Assembly (NCBI RefSeq): GCF_011801125.1
Contig: NZ_CP046171.1
Location: forward strand, 992,001 to 1,056,000
Direction of reading: 5' to 3'
Origin: Nocardia brasiliensis
GTDB lineage: Bacteria; Actinomycetota; Actinomycetes; Mycobacteriales; Mycobacteriaceae
Length of the DNA stretch: 64,000 nt
Below are positions 61,201-64,000 of this stretch, in pieces (position 1 is the first letter of the stretch; every line of letters begins with the position of its first letter). A model generated the notes under the pieces. It worked only from the letters and a program-made list of their open reading frames with translations. It searched no databases and was not told where the DNA came from. Made by a program: the position numbers and the translations under genes.

Positions 61201-64000
61201 AAGAGCTGGCCGCGCTCGATGCCGAGAGTACGCCGCTGGAAACCCGTGAGGCCGAATACGATCGGCTGTTGGAGGAGCGGGCCGATCGGGCGCGCGAACG
61301 CGAGAACGCCCGTGCGGTAAGGGATGACCTCGCCTTGCGGCTCGACGTGCCCGAACTCAGCGGTGACGCGTTCGATCAGCGGGTACTCGATCTGTACCAG
61401 GAGGCGCGCACCCGCACGGTGCGGTTGCCGGGCAACCTCGACAGCCCGGGCCGGGTGGTGCACGAGCCGGTCGCCGGGCCCGAGCGCGAACTCCGTGAGC
61501 AGGCCATCCGAAACCTGCAGCAGTCCGTGCGCGAGTTCAACCGGCTCGACCAACTCGTCACGGGGATCGACGGCAGGCTCAACGAACTGCATCGCCAGGG
61601 CGTGGACCGGGACCGGCCGCTCTCCGATGACCTTGTCGAGGAACTGGATAAGCTGGCGGCCAGGCAGGCCGCGGTCTTCCAGGAGAGCAGGCGGCCGCGT
61701 GCCGTGCTGGAGGATCTGGCGGAGCGACTGAGTATTCCGCTGACCGAGCTGGGGCCGGAGCCGCAGCGTCTGGCCGACACCATCGATCACCACCTGCGTA
61801 CCGACGACGGCACCGATCCCGATCGGCCCGCGATGCTCGAGGTGCTCGCCACCGCGGCCGCCGATGTGATCAGGGCCGACAACACGATGACCCGGCTACA
61901 GGATCAGATGAACGCGCTCACCGAGCGCTGGCACGAGGTCGCGGGCTGGCGGGACACGCTCACCGCCGAGGGCGGACGCATGGTGACCGACCAGGTCGGC
62001 TTCTTCGGCGGGCTGCATCCGCGCATCGTCGTCTTCGGCCCGGTGGCCGGGGCCGACTATCCGCGGGGCGGACACGACACCGCGTTCGCGCACGCGGTCC
62101 GAACGAATTCCGATGTAGCGCAGGCGATGATGCGCGGGCCGCAGATCGAGTACCGGCACACTGCCGCGGGCCGGGAGCCGGTGGTGCAGCACGGGCCGCG
62201 GCTGGAACGCACCGAAACGGGTTGGATCAAGGGCGATACCGGCATGCTGGTGGTCCGGTGGCAGGACAGCGACGGGCAGTGGCATCCGGTCGACCCGAGC
62301 AGGCCGGACTGGAAGACCAATCGCGACGCGGAGACGCCGGACGCCTACAACCCGGGCGACCCGGACTGGTGGGCCGGCCTCGCCGACTACATCAATGACC
62401 TGGCAACGCCTTTCGCCGATATCCCGCCGGGGCATATCGCGAAGAACATGCTGCCGATGAACCCGATGAACGTGCCGGTGAAGTACTTCCAGGAGGGCGT
62501 GCCCGACGACGCTCTGGTCAACGTGCACGTCGGATCGGATTTCTATGCCATTCAACGGGATATCCGTACGCTGCTCGCGGCGATCGATCACCCGAAGGTG
62601 AAGGAGTGGATCCAGCGGCATCCGGAGATCGGGGACTGGGTCAAGGCCAGGCCGTGGCTGCAGAAGCTGCCGCCGTTCGCGACGGTGTGGTCCGGATTCG
62701 ACTGGCACAAACCGCCGGAGACCAACATCCAGCCGATGTATCGCAGCTGGGAGGCGAGCGAACACACCCGCCACGACCATGTGGAGATCCCCGAGTGGTT
62801 GCAGCGTCAGTTCGATGACGAGGCCGCCAGATGGCAGACGGTGCAGGACTGGGCCGACAGCCAGTACGAAAAGTTCCGTGCCGACGATCAACTGGCCGAC
62901 AAGATCGCCGACCAGCTGGCGCAGTACGGCAGAGATCAGCAGGAGGCCGCCGCTCGCACGCTGATCGACCTGGTGCGCCAGCAATTGGTGGACGGCCACC
63001 GCGGCATCGACCCGACCCGCCCCGACGTCGGTCAGCAGCTGGACCGGATCGGTCAGCAGATCGACGAGCTGGCCGGGCGCACCGACACCATGTTCGACGG
63101 CAACGATCGGGACCTGGTGCGCGAGACCATCGCCGACATCCGCAACGCGCTGCTCGACGAACGCAGCAACAACGGCCGGATCAGTGACGAGCGGATCAAC
63201 GAGATCGTCGCGGACCTGGCGCCGCGGATGTGGTACGACGTCACCGCGGATGGCGCGTTGCCGCCGCCGAATTTCACCAGGGAACAGATCCAGCAGGTGC
63301 TCGACCATCTGATGGTCGACGAGCACCTGGTCACCGACTACGCCGATCCCACCGGCCGGATGGTCTCGAAGCGGATGGACCAGCTCGCCGATGTCGCCGA
63401 GGCGATCAACCGCCTGGTCGACGGCAAAGCGCTGAAGCAGGACATCGTGCTGCTCTACGACGCGCTGGCCGAGTCGGAGTTCCTGCGGGACCCGGAGAAC
63501 CACGACAAGACCTGGCACGACGCGAACACGCACGCGGTCAGCCTCGGCTTCCACTGGGACGCGGACCGACCGCCGTTGACGGACTGGCGTGCGGGCATTC
63601 CGTACGCTGTCGGCCCCCTGCCCGACCCGCCGCCGTTACTGCCACGCGACCGCTACCAATTCGAATTGGACCGGGCGCGAGAGGCGTTGAACACCCATCT
63701 CGACGCGATGCTCGAACTGGAACAAGCTCTCGGCCTGGATCCGGCATGGTTGTTCGGTTCCGATCGGACGGCCGAGGCGTTGCTCGCGGATCTGCGCGCG
63801 CAACAGACCGATGCCGAAGGCGAACGGCGCGTCGATGATCTGGCGCGGGTCTGTCGCGACCTCGACGCGGCCGACGAGGTGGTGCGGGTGCTCGAAGAGA
63901 GCCTGGCGCGTCACGACAGCGAACTCGCGAAGGCACGGGAGCTGGAACGCAGCGGTCGGGCGGAATTGCCTGCGGCCGAAGCGGATTCGCCGATCCGCCA
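46290..64000 (+). CDS. Giant multi-enzyme CpnT-like T7SS protein, at least 5,903 codons (3' partial)
   Basis: The frame is open from ATG 46290 to the window end. In order: a CpnT-like WXG100-type domain (1-333); a repeat-rich linker (334-915); papain-fold domain 1 (C922, H1004, D1019); a PD-(D/E)XK nuclease-like domain (D1280, E1305, K1307 in IEAKG); papain-fold domain 2 (C1458, H1538, D1554); a minimal nucleotidyltransferase (GS 1690, DSDLDL 1707-1711); a YwqJ-like deaminase (HAE 1986-1988, C2032, C2035); and an HExxH peptidase (H2336, E2337, H2340, E2412). Module A (about 2655-3680), two 176-residue repeats (about 3729-4090), a kinase-like domain (D4700, N4705, D4718) and module B (about 4875 on) follow. 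It probably is a secreted multi-toxin. The end and stop are outside the window. Confidence 0.85.
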   Translation, partial: MGDFWSGVVDVLGWVAGTDWPDGSETGMRGLAGDWRNAAEGIRGIESDIMAAKSAALAAYPHGAARDEIGAVFQKLWDGTGAKKEQENQNLKKMAEFFDGIADSCDQVGDEIEYAKWMMASSLALLALEIAAAWAFPPTAPAVEAGAVIATRFAIRMISQRVMAAITRALAKMVTSAFAKWFMKHVAIDLALGTMQDLGIQQMQVMQGHRKDGINWQQVGMTALSSGLGAAAAGPVGDKLGSMLAGKMKPFFAGAITGMAAGTVGAVAGALPQFALDVYKNGWDAAFNNLDPRMFTAGVSNGAMSGGNKALANGYFSSSPKWGGGVRVDPVGVPRVGSLGTLTPTGLGTGVNSPGVHPTGTNGLGANGSGAQTGTTQGGGTGTGRAGDGTGAGGNNSGRTGDGSRNTDTNTGDGSSQRTSTGDGSSQRTSTGDGSSQTSTGDGSSQRTSTGDGSSQQHSGDGSNRASQSETSAPQHDRGGSESRASDGGRHEGGSETRSADGGRQEGGSENRAGAAPEHGGAGDQSRSGATDQGGSAQDLGTAGSPQHSGIDAGAPMQSGQAAPQHGPTTTADPARTGGDGSQPRSGVPGEARPHSGAEPVRSAEQARTQSGGETRTSDSRAGSPDARPGAERPRADSRASVADPNSRAGTRDSNPGIRAESSGEEAPKAKQRVASEAGEGVQVRPEAGDPAVRPQADAPRSGEVTPRSVDATPRLGDAPRTDDAAPRTDSDAPRTDDAAPRTDTDAPRTDDAAPRTDTDAPHADDAAPRTDTDAPHADDAAPRTDSDAPRTDDAAPRTDTDAPRTDDAAPQGDRPRTGEAPRAGREPGEVGARPRDDGPTSRDDADPAQHPDRADGPDDRQRGGDDLLLVPPLVGPDGANTPHGRQPGADAPNDGSPRPDGDSEPGAAPKPRDPDELRGKCGLLSVVELIRRFGSENFRLPTRAIGPDGMTAGELVASAGGALREFPGADAIANRLMTLGEGATALVVDVYSGPSDRHGVGAHAYLMVHENGKITIRDATLTGEEGGAPTRDVDRSLAILFKGDGTPVDPVPTHIRDELMQQGTDEADPVRIGARPDAAQFYRGSDGKWHHPDDADNTWRDEGSFRLRDSSGWIDDHLSKQGFKFLAGEGTPEPFTVNDPELQKQLDAASAERKELQKERDAVADDLVKRLIPEFAKYDITEIPQLKTSELNRVLGELQDSIRHDDDLTAAEKVAKLALLRELEASAEKYNELGPKMVSVSKLLGELGAQAFGLDPARHPDAVIISPFKGARDGSDMVDYAVLVPGHDGSDGIPPRPPKLVVIEAKGVGSGLGGANTVDGRAQQGSPEYLRRTLAIDHNLKTILSETPEQLRARGIDVDSPEGQALVRARDELLKAHRDGTLDIEYYKAHVNIHGKVKISEFGLERNGVPVRMDNIGDVQSDHTPPQPGSPDGSTPGGPHPRPDDPANQPDDRRGRCGEDALIDLRNRHGDHIWLPERTIGPDGMTARELEALAGGELRPVDTHAEIQRRLIELGEGSSALVVDTYAGRDEHGVGAHAYELINVGGDNIIVRDIGAGLDNHSFPPRTPGEVRNIRAIVLAGPEGRPEHPISDADRRRILDQEASAHDPARVGQPFDGRQHNGTGSPRHELSDTSPPADLDGPDGDAPRRDTDLPEVEMIGEPGPGVTPEMLAAVQRSVAETGEPVVLFGSRQTGISEKTGEPFRADSDLDLAATTPEGLLRLSALHESDSPIPGVKDVAGIFSEDVAREKGYLVIKPVPADATTPRTPTQQGAPADTHTRPSDETRDPGTRPRPAEEMAASVDDNRQPGAEEGRELADGADGPVDRGDDGAENRPLPSSFIIPDNGAAMPGPEVDSHPLGTLDESTVTRDSDTDLITHVDGVPIDDYVRALGAERADVYRQAAADKVLSRNAQGACMSVGIDRQTGRVYEAANGKRSDIIADVDAHPTLRENLRLMEEAGPYTHSDDPNVPQNEPYPHPDEPLGHAEVKATNQMLWDRRAAGLADDRAALAALIHAPQFPFGGRAGDAPFCANCHHMLDGAQSATDRMTKYPPSDAAKHSVLEQQRLAAEQAGTPEAPRVGDPADPARDARPPDHAQPEGDSGPAVKTADSSRPQTDSAQPVKPADSSRPQTDSAQPVKPADSSRPEEGAAPRPRPAGADDPGKMAAGLSHEREVGSRLMPPSPDAPGDGVHRPGDDMPPQPQITDAWTPLSAAEVGAKLAEDTGLIVYGFDRPGVDAEVAREIARGIVDLRGRYPQMALGSVGIGDFRGRCLAMVLPGINPETGVRHADSIKFSSDFVGSMDAFRQEVQRGLNNGRFGPNMMGEGRAVRAIVTHEFGHVVDMHGQRVSLRPMNPDDPHSLTYADHVLQEYYKQKAASDPAFPATRQGYDQWLRQLSPYSFDQDGVFNPGEAVADAFLDVESNGSRASEPAQVLHKMLMDLAALGADALPPRLPRPENGAQPPMRAGADAEGTPERAEGRHESLADWSARMRAEQAEWTARMAAEHAAAMRQLADTGPADWASQMRADHAEWQAHMAAMRAEFARDIADGVLPRVAADAPEDPAGQHRAEDQENSGRTGERPHPGDVKVWPLGESPAEPEAAGAGGGKKPPETPPPVGDPGDADANNGDRRSGEDPAAREPERTQTPEVPAPTREEVFAQRQQELEAARERALAERADALRQRTELAMRLRVDSDVDAPGLRPENLADTIDEILGRTTELREQPVVADRVANLERQVGRIADADAEIARVGQELAMLAAEREAAARNETPEGEYDRLLEQRRQLFQDRETARAIRDELAVRHGITDLNGDAFERRVLEMYDESQGRTVHVRGGLDSMERIVHEPLSRPEAIARQREIRELAEALAEFNRLDQAIDRIDARMAQLRDEGVGLDRPPSDDLATDLDRLAGERTELLRDTRVQRMMVTDLARALRIDEASLLESPQRLAEEIENERSRTTRIDEMADRLAMLDLLESAATDVLAADHAIGRLADEMARVTGLWRDLITAQGGHMVTDRVGIIYGERPRVIVFGPRAEFQGPHREFDAALRDALDRSPTIAQAMMRNPRVEYHQIVTDRDGGWRDVGMRGPRIERAETGWINGDPGMLMVRWQDGDGNWHPVNSARPEWRTNRDDNTPAYWEEPNPDWWAGLGDFINDLATPFADIPPGHIAKNMLPMNPMNSPALYDSSGVDPNSIVEIHIGGDFYAIQRNLRTLFAAIDHPMVRDWIHRHPEIGDWVKARPWLQKMPIFGTMWASFDWYKPPESNIQPMYRRWEQSEHTQFHHRVEIPEWVQRAIDADVKRWREVVQDWADREYERFRADDQLPDRLVGPVADYRDRQQVAGAQDVLKHIREELVDPHRGVDLNRPDVDNQLQLIDDQIDRLARKFANHFRTDDVAEIRDTIAEIRKQLLDIRSERPITDADIALRVEELTPAIRPLVPEFERQNPALKPPDLDFEQVTPRLEFPEFTTAQLRQILDHLLVDEHLASDHTDPSGRPVRRRMDQLADVAEAINRILDGKPLPADIVLLLDALAESSYLRDPANADKTWHHANAHAVAEGFHWDANRPPLTGERAGIPYAPEPLNAPEPFLPRDRYELQLAKARVAWEARTDALLQAAIDAGVDADVVFAEDPAPRLAELRAQQPDDAGRQRIDDLSRALQEFDAAAAEVTRLEDQLDRYNAERALPRAQRMELLAGEPDAPTRPEQTETPEAIAERQRDAEAQARQRQNEIDRLEQAKADALRARDEAEQQLRQARDQAEAEGAFERQRFAERDAADLDQQLTQQLRDNALADAGARPLPGLPQVGVIDGDPRRVVVVVHGESDPATVLDRAVARHPELGDLVGPNRDNAIVVRLTPGEDGRTQVHREDPPDAPPLLATRPEPDTPSDGGAAQRPPVAETPQQRAAIDRLEQAKADALRARDEAEQQLQRARDQAEAEGAFERKGDAERTAADLDQQLTQQLRDNVLAQVGARPLTGLPQVGVIDGDPRRVVVVLRGESAQPTTLIDRALAQHPDLAEVVGPNRDNVVLFRLVTGEDGRTQVHRIDPPDASALPATRPEPDAPSDGGAAKRPPTGDTPQSSETPQVGAPAEATPAEPSRARQAPPPGAATPVREIPSAGEVSQTSPAEQPGVRQTPESGAASPVRETPSAGEASRPGPAEQPVARRAPQSGAVAPVRETPSAGEVPRSAAVPPSREAPQPVGESQVGGAVPRAGEPGDPVVNRQSEVGAPATDPGAVNRPQSGAPVGQWSTVGEPRAHEPSTRTPEFESLVTRIADEAARGQQLLDGARAALRALGVDPDGLNPRQIEQRAREVADAADARITELNNRTGIRPEEMVQYFDDRRAAQQHYTDVTRLMGTLTQHLGQYHESVRTRNDLRTEAAAEVARDLLATEGQPLPNADGVALLPGDPQRVLVVSPFRSPEHIVGADLRNSLAQQNIEVVYRQVLVDDAGHVTVVDLLPPGSATPETGAVPPSPRPTRSAGAGAPVRPGPSSEQTGAPETRVPSAAARPESEAPQQAPAPRTEGAGGGKKPPQPPTAPPVGDPGDGPEGRQNRPPQGAPRVPGEADTGAADLARAVARIDDAPNSGEQIRVEILSEGALQMAERVELITLADGTQLIRKTLSNPVHADAEVLAALVGRAVGANVPHILRVSDNMIFMQFMPGDWPSSLHPGAWSPQQTGLTDTPAGVRLGLLDVLIRMPDRGMTNWLATRDGQISGIDHSLAFVGGRRGDAETSSGFAHHFFDRGADGTVQWRQHDLSAAELAEIRARIEALEPEFAAHPDWYQSVLDRLTMLEQNVRPDGPMPPEGPSGDPGDPGGAGPRQPGGPQRPGAPEQPHVPDNESGAPRSTGVVDPAGAPRTGDPGRPDPTPTPEVDPAERRAELVQSREEVLADRDSAMRRRDELATLLGVDPSNDWAALRPGEALDDTLRQLNHHRVEGQERMPHDVLRVKELERLCNRIATDEEALTRLTEELAALDAESTPLETREAEYDRLLEERADRARERENARAVRDDLALRLDVPELSGDAFDQRVLDLYQEARTRTVRLPGNLDSPGRVVHEPVAGPERELREQAIRNLQQSVREFNRLDQLVTGIDGRLNELHRQGVDRDRPLSDDLVEELDKLAARQAAVFQESRRPRAVLEDLAERLSIPLTELGPEPQRLADTIDHHLRTDDGTDPDRPAMLEVLATAAADVIRADNTMTRLQDQMNALTERWHEVAGWRDTLTAEGGRMVTDQVGFFGGLHPRIVVFGPVAGADYPRGGHDTAFAHAVRTNSDVAQAMMRGPQIEYRHTAAGREPVVQHGPRLERTETGWIKGDTGMLVVRWQDSDGQWHPVDPSRPDWKTNRDAETPDAYNPGDPDWWAGLADYINDLATPFADIPPGHIAKNMLPMNPMNVPVKYFQEGVPDDALVNVHVGSDFYAIQRDIRTLLAAIDHPKVKEWIQRHPEIGDWVKARPWLQKLPPFATVWSGFDWHKPPETNIQPMYRSWEASEHTRHDHVEIPEWLQRQFDDEAARWQTVQDWADSQYEKFRADDQLADKIADQLAQYGRDQQEAAARTLIDLVRQQLVDGHRGIDPTRPDVGQQLDRIGQQIDELAGRTDTMFDGNDRDLVRETIADIRNALLDERSNNGRISDERINEIVADLAPRMWYDVTADGALPPPNFTREQIQQVLDHLMVDEHLVTDYADPTGRMVSKRMDQLADVAEAINRLVDGKALKQDIVLLYDALAESEFLRDPENHDKTWHDANTHAVSLGFHWDADRPPLTDWRAGIPYAVGPLPDPPPLLPRDRYQFELDRAREALNTHLDAMLELEQALGLDPAWLFGSDRTAEALLADLRAQQTDAEGERRVDDLARVCRDLDAADEVVRVLEESLARHDSELAKARELERSGRAELPAAEADSPIR
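47521..47660 (+). repeat. 30-bp tandem repeat (TGDGSSQRTS-like)
   Basis: About five copies of a 10-residue unit occur in the linker after the N-terminal domain. They are coding, Ser/Gly/Thr-rich and flexible. Confidence 0.75.
48441..48734 (+). repeat. Seven 42-bp tandem repeats (DAPRTDDAAPRTDT-like)
   Basis: Seven in-frame copies of a 14-residue unit with substitutions (HA for RT and S/T exchanges) span this stretch. The acidic/proline spacer lies before the first papain-fold domain. Copy number probably varies between strains. Confidence 0.85.
54250..57340 (+). repeat. Internal module A of the giant gene (about 1,030 codons)
   Basis: A coiled-coil start leads into W-R-D-L-I-T-A-x-G-G-H-M-V-T-D and a VIVFGPRAEF region, then the stretch WWAGLGDFINDLATPFADIP and long helical parts. 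It is collinear with module B at 60910-63990. No catalytic motif is recognised. Confidence 0.8.
57473..58528 (+). repeat. Two tandem 528-bp repeats (176 residues each)
   Basis: The units begin at GATCGATCGGCTGGAGCAGG (57473 and 58001) and contain RLEQAKADALRARDEAEQQL followed by a V-G-V-I-D-G-D-P-R-R-V-V-V-V domain. The first unit continues VVHGES and the second VLRGES. Confidence 0.85.
60910..63990 (+). repeat. Internal module B of the giant gene
   Basis: This is collinear with module A. DNA around 62400-62470 matches 55755-55825 almost perfectly (2,215 codons apart), including the segment encoding DLATPFADIPPGHIAKNML. Confidence 0.8.

Noticed and set aside
58206..61793. Minus-strand open frame of 1,195 codons
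   Set aside because: Shadow of the giant gene; no recognisable domain, and repeats mirror the plus-strand repeats.
46290..64000. Suspicion that the giant gene is several genes joined by chance
   Set aside because: The frame is continuous, keeps the domain order, and no ribosome binding site plus start was seen at domain borders. The gene must be confirmed beyond the window.

Overview
The window is high-GC actinobacterial DNA, most likely Nocardia or a close relative in the Mycobacteriales. The reasons are the spc ribosomal gene order with a zinc-type S14, the short Adk and the secY-adk-map tail. PknG with a rubredoxin motif, many type VII secretion (T7SS, ESX-like) substrate proteins, and DUF4254, DUF6301 and MAB_1171c-type proteins fit the same group. 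Genus is inferred from gene content, not from a database search.

Layout. 1-5.2 kb: the acyl-carrier end of a large synthase, a DrrAB-like ABC exporter with two permeases, and a tandem pair of MAB_1171c-like membrane proteins. 5.3-11.4 kb: an EmrB/QacA-type MFS exporter with a palindrome on its promoter, then two tandem M13 zinc-metallopeptidase lipoproteins on the minus strand. 11.5-24.1 kb: the spc ribosomal operon, rplN-rplX-rplE-rpsN and then rpsH-rplF-rplR-rpsE-rpmD-rplO, followed by secY-adk-map. The operon is split between rpsN and rpsH by about 5.3 kb holding a Uma2-like nuclease, two WXG100-type proteins, an ADP-ribosyltransferase toxin with a small downstream candidate immunity gene, and a decayed tract. 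The first half ends at a hairpin terminator. rpsH carries its own promoter, whose -10 and start region look like the rplN promoter. 24.1-33.8 kb: a methyltransferase, DUF4254 and its overlapping partner, a helical-repeat protein with an RNA-polymerase alpha-CTD-like segment, dtd, pknG, an AnsP-type permease and a MerR regulator.

34.2-64.0 kb: a T7SS polymorphic-toxin island. Two CpnT-like giant genes each follow a small WXG-like partner. The first encodes 2,377 aa. The second is open from 46290 to the right edge, at least 5,903 codons, and carries several recognisable enzyme-like domains in one chain: two papain-fold (Cys-His-Asp) domains, a PD-(D/E)XK nuclease-like domain, a minimal nucleotidyltransferase, a YwqJ-like deaminase, an HExxH metallopeptidase and a kinase-like domain. 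It also contains a roughly 1,000-residue module present twice. Between the giants sits a cassette of likely immunity or chaperone genes (DUF6301, TY-Chap-like, YezG-like two-domain, YwqK-like MORN). The likely logic is that the WXG-like proteins and the CpnT-like N-termini mark substrates for a T7SS machine encoded elsewhere, while the small genes protect the producer. No ESX core component (EccB, EccC, EccD, EccE or MycP) lies in this window.
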